A DNA stretch of 64,000 bases from MED-G17 sp963991985 (GTDB lineage: Bacteria; Bacteroidota; Bacteroidia; NS11-12g; UBA9320). The stretch covers positions 1 through 64,000 of the forward strand of contig CAXDRX010000003.1 of NCBI GenBank assembly GCA_963991985.1. Reading direction: 5' to 3'. Below the pieces are notes generated by a model. That model saw only the letters and a list, made by a program, of their open reading frames with translations. It was not told where the DNA came from and made no database searches. The translations under genes and the position numbers were made by a program. Positions 25,485-34,376 of the stretch are shown one piece after another; the first letter of the stretch is position 1; each line of letters begins with the position of its first letter.

Positions 25485-26051
25485 ATGAGTCTTTTTAAAA
25501 GATATAGCGAGAAAAAGATTTTTGAACTTATCCGTAATCGAGACGAGCAGATTTTGCCTTTTGTTTACAAGGAGTATTATACTATGGTCAGAAATTTTAT
25601 TCTCAAAAACAATGGTCAAAACGATGAAGTCGAAGATGTTATGCAAGAAACTGTAATTGCAGTGTGGAAGAATGTATCCAAAAACAATTTCCGTCTAACA
25701 TCAAAACTTAGTACTTACGTCTTTTCTATCGCAAAAAATATTTGGTTCAAAAAATTAAGAAAAAAATCAAATCTCAAAAGAGTTAGCTACCAAGAAATTG
25801 AGACGGCAGACAATCGCTCTGCCACTTACAACTCCAAAATAGATTATATCTTAGATTTGGTTGGTGAACTTGACGAAACCTGCCGGCAATTGTTAACTTA
25901 TTTTTATTTTGAAGGTCTGAACAATTTACAAATCGCTGAAAAAATGTCATTAAAAAATACAAATACGGTGAAAAGTAAGAAATATCAATGTATGAAAAAA
26001 TTAGAAGAGATGGTTGTATCTAAATACAACTGGGAAGACTTTTTTGGATAA
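25485..26051 (+). CDS. ECF-type RNA polymerase sigma factor
   Basis: A 188-residue sigma-70 family protein with only regions 2 and 4, hence extracytoplasmic-function type. Region 2 spans about 25-95 (FVYKEYYTMVRNFILKN, then EDVMQETVIAVWKN), and region 4 about 120-175 with the helix-turn-helix LNNLQIAEKMSLKNTNTVKS. The ATG at 25485 gives the usual short N-terminus; the frame is open 13 codons further upstream but those residues lack similarity. The next gene has the layout of an anti-sigma factor, so it is probably held inactive until an envelope signal arrives. It is divergent from htrA, a common ECF target in other bacteria. Confidence 0.92.
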   Translation: MSLFKRYSEKKIFELIRNRDEQILPFVYKEYYTMVRNFILKNNGQNDEVEDVMQETVIAVWKNVSKNNFRLTSKLSTYVFSIAKNIWFKKLRKKSNLKRVSYQEIETADNRSATYNSKIDYILDLVGELDETCRQLLTYFYFEGLNNLQIAEKMSLKNTNTVKSKKYQCMKKLEEMVVSKYNWEDFFG

Positions 26052-26087
26052 TTTAATTTTTATAAAAACAGGCGGAAAACCAATTTT

Positions 26088-27059
26088 ATGTCAATGACTG
26101 AAGAAACATTTCACTTAATAAATACCTACCTGAAAGGAGAATTAGAAGGTGAAAGTCTTGATATTTTTCATGCAAAATTAAAAAATGATGAGTCCTTTAA
26201 AAAAGCATACGATCAACAGCTGCTATTGATCAAGGCAATTGAAAACTACAGAGAAAAAGAACTTAAAAAATTATTAAAAAGCCAAGGGAATGTAGAATAT
26301 TTTCAGAATATATGGAGTACCAAATGGGTTATTGCCTCCAGCCTGATTGTTGTGTTCTTTTCTGTCACCTACATATTCATTGAACTAGGGGAAAGAAAAA
26401 AATCTAAGCCCTTGGGATTGGATTCCGTCATAGAGAAAACAAGCAACACTTCAGAGATCACTTCGCCAGAAAAAAAGACCATCATGACCGAGGACAGTTT
26501 TGTCACAGAAATTGTTGCTGTCGAAGAAAATACCACAACCAAAGCCATTGATTCAAAACCAAAAATTGAAACCTCTATTCCACCAATTAAGGAAATTGTT
26601 GAGGAGGAAACAGAAAACGAGGACGCTATGGAAAAGACAAGCAAGGAAGATTTGACAGAACCCAATGTTGAAAAAGATCCCTTGGTATTGGCCGAAGATT
26701 CCTTTTTATCAGAGAAAAATTATACAGTTTCTATTTTCTCCTTAAATGCAAATGATGCCCGCAGAAAAACCAAAAGAAGAGACAATAAAACGGTCAAACC
26801 TAAAAATACCCCAACTCAAGACATCAAAATTGAGTTTTGGAAATCTGTTGTCAATTTTAATGGTTACAAGTTTGATGCAAACAAAATTGAGCTATACGGC
26901 ACCCAGCCCGAAAGCAGCATAGAAGTATTGAAAAACGGAAGCAATTATTATTTAAAATTAGAAAACCGATATTATAAGCTCATTCCGAACAATGAGTTCC
27001 AAAAATGGATTCCGGAAAAAGACCCCAAAGTATTCAAGGCAAATAAAAGTGAACCTTAA
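26088..27059 (+). CDS. Probable transmembrane anti-sigma factor
   Basis: A 323-residue single-pass membrane protein. The cytoplasmic N-terminus (1-78) has the look of Bacteroidota anti-sigma proteins (LINTYLKGELEGESLDIFHAK, then acidic and helical). One membrane segment spans about 79-98. The periplasmic part has a long Ser/Thr/Glu-rich linker (about 105-255) and then a compact C-terminal domain (about 258-315) with FWKSVVNFNGYKFD and YYLKLENRYYKL; this block occurs in other Bacteroidota proteins I cannot name. It starts 36 bases after the sigma gene. Pairing is inferred from order and topology. Its end overlaps dapF. Confidence 0.75.
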   Translation: MSMTEETFHLINTYLKGELEGESLDIFHAKLKNDESFKKAYDQQLLLIKAIENYREKELKKLLKSQGNVEYFQNIWSTKWVIASSLIVVFFSVTYIFIELGERKKSKPLGLDSVIEKTSNTSEITSPEKKTIMTEDSFVTEIVAVEENTTTKAIDSKPKIETSIPPIKEIVEEETENEDAMEKTSKEDLTEPNVEKDPLVLAEDSFLSEKNYTVSIFSLNANDARRKTKRRDNKTVKPKNTPTQDIKIEFWKSVVNFNGYKFDANKIELYGTQPESSIEVLKNGSNYYLKLENRYYKLIPNNEFQKWIPEKDPKVFKANKSEP

Positions 27060-27831
27060 TTTTTTCAAATATCATGGCGCCGGAAATGATTTTATTTTAA
27101 TCGACAACAGAGGAAAAGCAAGACATTTTTCAAACAGGGAAATTCAAAAATTGTGCAGCCGTCATTTTGGCATTGGTAGCGATGGGTTAATTCTCATTCA
27201 AGATCATCCTTTCCATGACTTCAAGATGATTTTTTACAATCCAGATGCAAGCCAAAGCTTTTGTGGTAATGGAAGTAGATGTGCCGTCCAATTTGCCTTT
27301 GACCAAAAAATCATTTCAAACAATTTTACCACCTTTGAATCAACAAATGGCATATATCGGGCTGAAATTTTGTCCTCGGGAGAAATTGATATCCAACTTC
27401 AAACTTGTGACAATTATGAAGTATCCAAGCAGTTTATCTATTTGAATACGGGTTCTCCTCATGTAATCATCGAGACCAACAACGCACACGAAATTCCTAT
27501 TGTTTCAGAGGCGCACAAAATTCGATACAACAAACCTTTTGAAGCGGAAGGAGTGAATGTGAATTTTGTAGAAACCATCAACCACAAAACCATTTTAATG
27601 CGTACCTATGAAAGAGGAGTGGAAAATGAAACATTAAGTTGCGGAACGGGTGTTACGGCTGCTGCGCTTAGCCGATCTTTGATAAGCAACCAAAAAGGTT
27701 CTCATACAATAAACGTAGAAACAAAGGGAGGAAAATTTACCGTCCGATATTTTTTCGATGGCAAGAGTTTCACCAAAATACATTTGATTGGCCCCGCAGA
27801 ATGGGTTTATTGTGGCACGGTCTCTATTTAA
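27049..27831 (+). CDS. dapF: Diaminopimelate epimerase
   Basis: A cofactor-free epimerase of 260 residues converting LL- to meso-diaminopimelate, needed for the cell wall and for lysine. The two catalytic cysteines are Cys72 (SFCGNGSRCA) and Cys198 (LSCGTGVTAAA), each in its conserved setting. The N-terminus FFKYHGAGNDFILID is standard when starting at GTG 27049; the frame extends 19 codons further upstream inside the previous gene without family similarity. It overlaps the previous gene by 11 bases, suggesting translational coupling, and its end overlaps the convergent permease gene by four bases. Confidence 0.97.
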   Translation: MNLNFFKYHGAGNDFILIDNRGKARHFSNREIQKLCSRHFGIGSDGLILIQDHPFHDFKMIFYNPDASQSFCGNGSRCAVQFAFDQKIISNNFTTFESTNGIYRAEILSSGEIDIQLQTCDNYEVSKQFIYLNTGSPHVIIETNNAHEIPIVSEAHKIRYNKPFEAEGVNVNFVETINHKTILMRTYERGVENETLSCGTGVTAAALSRSLISNQKGSHTINVETKGGKFTVRYFFDGKSFTKIHLIGPAEWVYCGTVSI

Positions 27832-28865
27832 CTTTTTACATCAAAATAGTCTCTCAGACCAACGCTCAAAAAGTTGAAAGCGACAACAAGAGTTACAATG
27901 GATAGGCCTGGACTTAAAGCCAAGTAAGGTGAACCAAAAGCAATGAAAGAGTAATTTTCTCGAATCATACTTCCCCAACTTGCTACCGGAACTTGCACAC
28001 CAATGCCCAAAAAACTTAAGCCTGATTCTAATAAAATGGCTGTGGCAAAATTGGCCGCAGCCAAAACAACAATTGAACCTTTTAGGTTGGGCAAAATATG
28101 TCGCAGCATTGTTCTAATGCTGGAATAACCCAATACTCGTGAAGCTTTGACAAAATCTAGCTCTCTTAGTCTTAAAACTTCACCACGTATAATTCTTGCA
28201 ATATCTACCCACATACTTAATCCAATGGCCACAAAAATTTGCCAAAAACCCTTACCCAATGACAAAACAAGAACCATCGCTAGCAATAGTGTGGGCAAAC
28301 TCCAGCTCACATTGATGATCCATAAAACCAAACGATCAACCCACCCACGATAAAAACCTGCCAGTAATCCTAAAGATATTCCTAAAATTAACGAGAACAA
28401 CACGGAAGCAAAACCTACCACTATAGATATTCTTGTGCCCAATATTGTGCGACTCATAACATCTCGTCCATACTGATCAGTTCCAAGGTAGTGCGTGATT
28501 TTTTTCATTTCATACTTTTGGTCAAAAAACCTTAGAGACTTCATCGAGTCAAAAGTTATGGCATGTGCCTGCGCAAAAAACTTGTTTTTGACATATGGAT
28601 TAACTTCATTTTCTTGGTCAATTATAAAGAGTCTTTCCACCTTTTTACCCTTGAGCCAAAAATCCACAAATGAGACTTTCTTTTTTTCAACCAAATAATA
28701 GGCCTTATGCATTGGCTTTTTTAAGGATTGCTGCAATTGCAAATCAGCTGCATTTGGATAGGCATTGGGGACCAATAAATAGCCGGAGAATGCAATCGTC
28801 AAATAAAAGACAATGACACAAAAACCGATGGTAAAAAAGTTATATGAAAAAATAGTTTTTTTCAT
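27828..28865 (-). CDS. ABC transporter permease, OppC/DppC type
   Basis: A 345-residue inner-membrane subunit of a binding-protein-dependent transporter of the oligopeptide/dipeptide/nickel class. An N-terminal membrane segment (about 9-32) is followed by an unusually long extracytoplasmic stretch to residue 125, then LGTDQYGRD (127-135), the OppC signature, and five membrane segments. The EAA-like loop that contacts the ATPase lies at about 229-260 (EVLRLRELDFVKASRVLGY). No OppA, B, D or F is adjacent. Its start overlaps the O-antigen ligase gene by four bases (ATGA), so it is read as the last gene of the polysaccharide run. The substrate is unknown. Confidence 0.92.
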   Translation of the reverse strand: MKKTIFSYNFFTIGFCVIVFYLTIAFSGYLLVPNAYPNAADLQLQQSLKKPMHKAYYLVEKKKVSFVDFWLKGKKVERLFIIDQENEVNPYVKNKFFAQAHAITFDSMKSLRFFDQKYEMKKITHYLGTDQYGRDVMSRTILGTRISIVVGFASVLFSLILGISLGLLAGFYRGWVDRLVLWIINVSWSLPTLLLAMVLVLSLGKGFWQIFVAIGLSMWVDIARIIRGEVLRLRELDFVKASRVLGYSSIRTMLRHILPNLKGSIVVLAAANFATAILLESGLSFLGIGVQVPVASWGSMIRENYSFIAFGSPYLALSPGLSIVTLVVAFNFLSVGLRDYFDVKS

Positions 28866-30286
28866 CCTTCATTTTCTTTTGATCTATTTTCTAGAACCAC
28901 CATTGCCGATAAAAAACCCCAGAAAGGGAGGGCAATCTTGTCATAATCCGAATAATTATTCAAAACCCCATGAGAAAAATAAGTGACCAAAGCCAAAAAC
29001 AATGCTAAATGTAGGTACTTTTTCAACCCTTCTTCATAGGAATGGTATTTGCTAAAACCCATTCGGAAAGCCAACAATACAATTGCTAAAAAGAAAAATC
29101 CTCCCAAAAAACCACTCTCACTAATTGTTCTCAGATATTCACTGTGCACACCTCCAACGTCTCCTGCATTCGTGCTGATTTGCGTCATGTTGTTCGAGCG
29201 TTGGTGTTGGCCGTACACAAAAGTATATGTTCCAGGACCCCAACCAAGTATTGGCCTTTGTCGAAACATTTCTATAGCAGCATCCCATCGATTGAGTCTT
29301 TCCAAGTTACTGGGGTCGCTGGAAATATTTCCGATTGATTCTACATGGGTCGCCAAATCATCATCAGATTCACTTTTGTTCCGTGTTAACTCGTAATTGA
29401 TTGAAGACCAATTTGAAATTAAGTACATCCCCAAAAGGGCTCCAATCGACAGAAGAAAAGCAAAACGAACTTTTAACCGAAGCAAAAAATAAATCAGTAA
29501 TGACAAGACCAAACTTACCCAAGCTGCCCGAGTGAATGAGAATACGATACCCGCAACCATCACACAAAACATGACAAAAAGGACAAGACGCCATGGCCAG
29601 GAAATTTGTAAATGCTTTGAGTGTATTAAAAATATTAAAGATAAAATGAGGGAAAAAGCAACCAAAGCAGCATACACTCCATGATCAGGTAAAAATGGGC
29701 GCATAGCGGTATAACCAAAGTATCTTGCAAAGCCATATTTTGCGTGATTTGTAAGGGTATAGGAAACCAAAAAAAAGGTGGAAACACAAAATAACATGAG
29801 CGCTTTCTTCAATCGCTTTTCATTATTAAAAAAGTGGGCAAAACCAAAATAAAATAAGCCAACAAAAATTAGTTTGGCGATGAAAAATTTGATCGATATG
29901 ATGGGCATTTCACTAAAGATACTGGTAATGAATGTCCATGCCAGATCAAAAAAGACAAAACGGCTAATTGGATTTTTTAAAAATAATTGATTCATTTTTT
30001 GACCATGGGCAATGGACAAAACAGTAAAACCAATCAATAGCCAATATATGGGTTCCGTAGGAACACTTAAGCCCAAACCTCCGCCCAAGTCTTTGATTGG
30101 TATTGAAAGCGGGGTAATGAATATGGCAAAGTAGACAAGTATTTTTGGCCGAAAAAGAAGCCAATTAAAAATCAAGAGGACCAATGGAACAACTGAAAAC
30201 CATAATTCATTGTGCCAGGCAGCAAAAAAAAAGACACTTAAATAGCTGGCAATAGCTGCATATAACCACAAGTTTTTTTGCTGCAT
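28862..30286 (-). CDS. O-antigen ligase / polymerase family membrane protein
   Basis: A 474-residue polytopic inner-membrane protein with about 11-12 hydrophobic segments and one large extracytoplasmic loop (about 300-385) containing SNLERLNRWDAAIEMFRQRP, then GWGPGTYTF and GGVHSEYLRTISESGFLGG. These are the Wzy_C / WaaL signature blocks, including the conserved H in HSEYL. Members either polymerise repeat units or ligate the glycan to a carrier; sequence alone does not separate these. It lies between a Wzz-type gene (9 bases upstream) and the OppC-type gene. Confidence 0.9.
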   Translation of the reverse strand: MQQKNLWLYAAIASYLSVFFFAAWHNELWFSVVPLVLLIFNWLLFRPKILVYFAIFITPLSIPIKDLGGGLGLSVPTEPIYWLLIGFTVLSIAHGQKMNQLFLKNPISRFVFFDLAWTFITSIFSEMPIISIKFFIAKLIFVGLFYFGFAHFFNNEKRLKKALMLFCVSTFFLVSYTLTNHAKYGFARYFGYTAMRPFLPDHGVYAALVAFSLILSLIFLIHSKHLQISWPWRLVLFVMFCVMVAGIVFSFTRAAWVSLVLSLLIYFLLRLKVRFAFLLSIGALLGMYLISNWSSINYELTRNKSESDDDLATHVESIGNISSDPSNLERLNRWDAAIEMFRQRPILGWGPGTYTFVYGQHQRSNNMTQISTNAGDVGGVHSEYLRTISESGFLGGFFFLAIVLLAFRMGFSKYHSYEEGLKKYLHLALFLALVTYFSHGVLNNYSDYDKIALPFWGFLSAMVVLENRSKENEG

Positions 30287-30295
30287 CTTCGCCGG

Positions 30296-31309
30296 CTAGG
30301 AAAGATTTATTTTCTTGAAATTTTCAAATACCAAAAAAAGTATTGATGCCAGAAAAAGACTAGAAATACATGAAAGTAAAACGATTAATTTTCGCTGAGG
30401 TTTGGACTTCACTTCAGGCACATCTGCCTCTGTTAAAATAAATTTATGAGTGATGGTCTTGTTTACATCAACCAGGGCTTTTTTAAGTCTTTTTCTCAGC
30501 TGGACCAGAACTTCACTTTCCAAAATTAGGGTCTCGTTGAAGTAGGTGAATTCGCCTGCAAACTTGGCCAATTGTTTTTGTTCTTTTTCCAATTCCTCTG
30601 CACGGGCATTTTTTCCTTGCGAACGCGCTTCATAAATTTCTTCAGAAATGGCTCTTGCCTGTTCCTCGAAGTTGGTAACTCCTTTGTCCGCAAGTATTTT
30701 AAGATTTTTTCTTAATTCCTCTACTTCCTTCTCTTTACTTTCATATTCCGATTGAATAACTTCCAATGCCTGCATAGCAACCTCGTGTTGGATTTCTGAT
30801 TTTACTGTGTCGTAAATCGAAGCAATTCCATTGGCAATTTTGGCAGCCATCATTGGATCTTTGTCATACACCTCAATTTTAACAGACAAGCCCCTTGTCC
30901 TCTTGAATTTTATATTCTTCTTTATTTTGTTCCCTAGCTTATATTTTGGTTTGATTCCTGCCAAGTCAATCCCATAGTGATCAAAAAGTTTGAAGTTTTT
31001 CACCACCCTTCCAATCAATTTGGAAGATTGCAACAATTGTAAGGCATTTTCAGCTTCTTCTTCTTCTCCAAAGGCCAAGACATCTGCTTCTCTTTTGTTT
31101 AAATCCGTAAAAAAGGCATTGCCAATGGAATTTATTGTCGTTGGATAAAACTCTACTTCTGCTTTGTATTTGGGTGGAATAAGAAAGGAGACGACTGTTC
31201 CTAATATTCCCGAAACGATTGTGATGATTATCAATTTTTTTCGCCATTTCCATAGGGTAGGAAACCAATCTGCGTAGTCAAAATTGAAAGTGCCTTCTTT
31301 TGCATCCAT
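30296..31309 (-). CDS. Wzz-type polysaccharide chain-length determinant
   Basis: A 337-residue inner-membrane protein with two membrane segments (about 22-45 and 307-328) enclosing a periplasmic, largely coiled-coil region (about 165-270), the usual layout of the polysaccharide co-polymerase family. The N-terminal part has PPKYKAEVEFYPTTIN, a typical Wzz beta segment, and the end has KSKPQRKLIVLLSC before the second membrane helix. There is no tyrosine-kinase domain. It sits between the flippase and the ligase/polymerase genes and should set the length of the polymer they make. Confidence 0.9.
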   Translation of the reverse strand: MDAKEGTFNFDYADWFPTLWKWRKKLIIITIVSGILGTVVSFLIPPKYKAEVEFYPTTINSIGNAFFTDLNKREADVLAFGEEEEAENALQLLQSSKLIGRVVKNFKLFDHYGIDLAGIKPKYKLGNKIKKNIKFKRTRGLSVKIEVYDKDPMMAAKIANGIASIYDTVKSEIQHEVAMQALEVIQSEYESKEKEVEELRKNLKILADKGVTNFEEQARAISEEIYEARSQGKNARAEELEKEQKQLAKFAGEFTYFNETLILESEVLVQLRKRLKKALVDVNKTITHKFILTEADVPEVKSKPQRKLIVLLSCISSLFLASILFLVFENFKKINLS

Positions 31310-31351
31310 ATCTAGTTAAAATACGAAATTAAACTTTTGATATTGTATAGT

Positions 31352-32815
31352 TTAATGCTTGTCTATATCTAGAAAGGTTTCCTTCTTTGGCACGAGGCCT
31401 AAAGGTATCGATAATAGAAAATATACAATGGTTTCAACCCCTATGCTGAGCAGTAAAGATTTACTTTGCAAATCAAAAAAATAGGCGAATGATATTAAAA
31501 ATGTTAGAAGCAAAATCATATTTCGTATCTTCACCACGTTCCACTTCAATCTAGAAATTCGCCAAACTTGGTAAATACAAAAAAGGGCAAATATGGCCTG
31601 GGAAAGCAAGGTCACTTTTGCTGCTCCTACGATGCCCTGCTTGGGTATGAAGTGGAGGTTTAAAAAAAAGTTAAAAATCAAGGTAATTCCCGCCATTAGG
31701 TTCATTTGTTTTAATTTACCCATGGCTGTTAACATGGTTCCAAAAACATAAACTCCTGACATAGCCAAGAATACCCAAATTAGAATTCCAAAACTTTTGG
31801 CGGCAATTTGCCATTCTTCTGATCCATATAGAAATGTAATAATTTGTGCTTTGTGAAAAAAACCAAAAATCACAGTAGGCAATACCAACCACAAAAACAT
31901 TTCAAAAAATGCGGTTGTATTGTGTTGCACCCAATTTATGTTGTGCTTAAATTTTGAGAATAAGGGGAGTAAAAATCCTGCGCTTAGGGCAGCTACCATG
32001 TTCAATGCATCTAGCAACCTAAAACCTTTAACATACTGCGCAATCCAAAATTCACTTTGAGGAATTATTTGACCAATCATAAAAACGTCTAGCCGGGTAT
32101 AAAGATTCATTAGAATACCTAAAAGCGCAAAAGGGAATGTTTTTTTTAAAATCTCCGTAAAACTCAATATGGATTTATTTGATTTTTTTGCGGACAATCC
32201 AATCTTTTTTGTGCCATAAAGAACCAAAACAAAACAGGCCAAAACAATCACGACCAAATGAATTTTTGCGTAGTTTTGGGCAGATAGTTTTTGTGCAAAA
32301 TTTGGGTTTAAAAAAATGATGAATAAAGTAAAAATTAAAAGTCCTTTTTCAAGCACGGAAAACACAACATCTGTCCCATATTCTTGATAACCTACCAAAA
32401 TAGATCTGAAAAATTGGAAGAAACCCAAAACAATCTGGTAACCCGCCAAAAGATATAGAATAGAACGGAGTTGTGTATTGTGTCCCAATTGCTTTGAAAT
32501 GATGGTCGCCAAAACAAAAAAAACCACGGCCAAGAGAACTTTGGCATAAACCATGGTTTTAAGATGAAGCGGCACAAAATTGGCGTTTGAAGCTTGCTCT
32601 TTGCTTGTGTAATTATTGATTCCTAAATCCAGCAATATGTTGAACAAGAAAACAAAGTTGAAAGCTCGATAAAACATGCCATATTCATGGGGGCCAAGAA
32701 TAAGTTGCACTTCACGGTCTACAACAAGCAACCAAATGGGCTTAATCATCAAATTCAACAGATTGAGCAAGAATAAATTGCTCAAAAAATTTGTTTTATT
32801 TTCTTTGGCTGTCAA
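31352..32815 (-). CDS. Wzx-type polysaccharide flippase (MOP superfamily)
   Basis: A polytopic membrane protein of about 487 residues with 12 or more hydrophobic segments, of the oligosaccharide flippase group that moves lipid-linked repeat units across the inner membrane. The first helix region (NFLSNLFLLNLLNLMIKPIW) and VDREVQLILGPHEYGMFY match Bacteroidota members. I place the start at TTG 32815, five bases after the accC stop; the only nearby in-frame ATG (32749) would remove the first membrane helix, and earlier starts lie inside accC. Next downstream is the Wzz gene (42-base spacer). Confidence 0.88.
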   Translation of the reverse strand: MTAKENKTNFLSNLFLLNLLNLMIKPIWLLVVDREVQLILGPHEYGMFYRAFNFVFLFNILLDLGINNYTSKEQASNANFVPLHLKTMVYAKVLLAVVFFVLATIISKQLGHNTQLRSILYLLAGYQIVLGFFQFFRSILVGYQEYGTDVVFSVLEKGLLIFTLFIIFLNPNFAQKLSAQNYAKIHLVVIVLACFVLVLYGTKKIGLSAKKSNKSILSFTEILKKTFPFALLGILMNLYTRLDVFMIGQIIPQSEFWIAQYVKGFRLLDALNMVAALSAGFLLPLFSKFKHNINWVQHNTTAFFEMFLWLVLPTVIFGFFHKAQIITFLYGSEEWQIAAKSFGILIWVFLAMSGVYVFGTMLTAMGKLKQMNLMAGITLIFNFFLNLHFIPKQGIVGAAKVTLLSQAIFALFCIYQVWRISRLKWNVVKIRNMILLLTFLISFAYFFDLQSKSLLLSIGVETIVYFLLSIPLGLVPKKETFLDIDKH

Positions 32816-32819
32816 GAAA

Positions 32820-34310
32820 TTAAGTTTTTTCTTTATTTCTCCTTTGCCATAACCAATCTTCTTTTTGTTGGACGATAGGTGCTTTGTAGTTTTCAAAGAA
32901 GAATTTAGCAAAAAGGTTAGAAGCTTCTCGATGTTCATTTTCTTGTTCTGATTCCGAAGCAAATTGAAAATGCTTTTGAACAAAACTTGTGTCAAAGTCA
33001 CCCAAGACAAATGCGGGATGATTCATTACAAATCTCCCAAAAGGAAGTGTGTTGTCAACACCCACAATGCGATACAATTCTATGGCCTCCTTCATCAGCT
33101 GTATTGCTTCCGTTCTGCTTCTCCCATGAACGATAAGTTTGGAGAACATATTGTCATAAAAAATTGGGATTTCAGCGCCTGCATACATAAAGTCGTCTAC
33201 TCTAACACCCGGTAATTGAGGAATTTGGTATTGGGTAAGAACACCAATGTCTGGACTAAAATTTTCTTTTGGATTTTCAGCACACAGTCTCAATTCTATT
33301 GCATGTCCATTCATTTTCAAATCTTCTTGTTTAAAACCCAATGGTTGACCGCTTGCAATCTTTATTTGTTGCTCCACCAAGTCTAAGCCAGTTATCATTT
33401 CTGTCACCGGGTGCTCTACTTGCAGTCTTGTATTCATTTCTAGGAAATAAAAATCATGGTTTTCGTCTAACAAAAACTCAACCGTACCCGCATTGTAATA
33501 TTCTGCTGCTCTCGCCACATTGATTGCAGCTTCACCCATTTTTTGTCTTAGTTCTTCCGTCAAAACAACGCTTGGCGCTTCTTCTACTAGTTTTTGATGG
33601 CGTCTTTGTATGCTGCATTCCCGTTCGAATAGATGAACAATATTGCCCTGTTGATCTCCTAAAATTTGAATTTCTATATGACGTGGTTTACTAAGATATT
33701 TCTCGATAAATACACGACCATCGCCAAAACTTGATTCAGCCTCATTGATTGCTCTTTGCATTTGCTCTGGCAGTTCTTCAGGACTTTCTACAACTCTCAT
33801 TCCTTTACCCCCTCCGCCGGCGCTAGCCTTTACCAGAACTGGGTAACCAATTTCATCAGCAATTCGTATTGCCTCCTTTTCTTCTTCAATGGCCTTTTTC
33901 ACACCGGGGACCAAGGGGACACCAAATTTATCAACCGCTTCTTTACTTGCAAGCTTGCTGCCCATGAGGTCAATGCTTTTGGAAGAAGGTCCGATAAAAA
34001 TAAGACCATTTTCTCGAACCAAATTTGCAAAATCAGCATTTTCACTGAGAAACCCATATCCCGGGTGAATGGCCTGAGCTCCAGTTTTTTTTGCCGCACC
34101 AATTATTTTTTGACCCTGTAGGTAAGATTCAATGCTTGCTGAAGGCCCAATAGGGATGGCCTGGTCTGCTTCAAAAACGTGACGAGACTTTCGGTCCGCC
34201 TCAGAATACACGGCCACCGATTTTATCCCAAGTTTTTTGCATGTTTTTATGATTCGAACAGCAATCTCCCCGCGATTGGCAATTAAAATTTTTTCGATTG
34301 TTTGCGCCAT
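32820..34310 (-). CDS. accC: Biotin carboxylase subunit of an acyl-CoA carboxylase
   Basis: A 496-residue ATP-grasp enzyme that carboxylates the biotin carried by a separate carrier protein. The N-terminal domain starts IEKILIANRGEIAVRII; the ATP loop is KASAGGGGKGMRVV (about 162-175); ERECSIQRRHQKLVEEAPS and EMNTRLQVEHPVTE are the catalytic signatures. There is no biotin-carrier or carboxyltransferase domain, and no accB or carboxyltransferase gene lies nearby. It could serve acetyl- or propionyl-CoA carboxylase. It heads the leftward run that continues into the polysaccharide export genes. Confidence 0.96.
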   Translation of the reverse strand: MAQTIEKILIANRGEIAVRIIKTCKKLGIKSVAVYSEADRKSRHVFEADQAIPIGPSASIESYLQGQKIIGAAKKTGAQAIHPGYGFLSENADFANLVRENGLIFIGPSSKSIDLMGSKLASKEAVDKFGVPLVPGVKKAIEEEKEAIRIADEIGYPVLVKASAGGGGKGMRVVESPEELPEQMQRAINEAESSFGDGRVFIEKYLSKPRHIEIQILGDQQGNIVHLFERECSIQRRHQKLVEEAPSVVLTEELRQKMGEAAINVARAAEYYNAGTVEFLLDENHDFYFLEMNTRLQVEHPVTEMITGLDLVEQQIKIASGQPLGFKQEDLKMNGHAIELRLCAENPKENFSPDIGVLTQYQIPQLPGVRVDDFMYAGAEIPIFYDNMFSKLIVHGRSRTEAIQLMKEAIELYRIVGVDNTLPFGRFVMNHPAFVLGDFDTSFVQKHFQFASESEQENEHREASNLFAKFFFENYKAPIVQQKEDWLWQRRNKEKT

Positions 34311-34356
34311 TATTTCGGTTTTTAAAGCTCAGACAAGACCAAACTTTTGGATTGTT

Positions 34357-34364
34357 TAGCTTTG
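34357..34364 (+). promoter_or_regulatory. Probable -7 element for the ccm operon
   Basis: TAGCTTTG matches TAnnTTTG exactly, 12 bases before the ccmB ATG at 34377, in the 66-base gap between divergent accC and ccmB. Confidence 0.5.
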
Positions 34365-34376
34365 TGAAACAAAAAT

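Noticed and set aside
26992..27048. Longer dapF starting inside the anti-sigma gene
   Set aside because: The extra 19 residues lack family similarity; GTG 27049 gives the standard DapF N-terminus.
27828..34310. A capsule or O-antigen gene cluster acquired as an island
   Set aside because: The genes match their neighbours in base composition as far as can be judged by eye and contain no transposase or glycosyltransferase series; ordinary export genes are the simpler reading.
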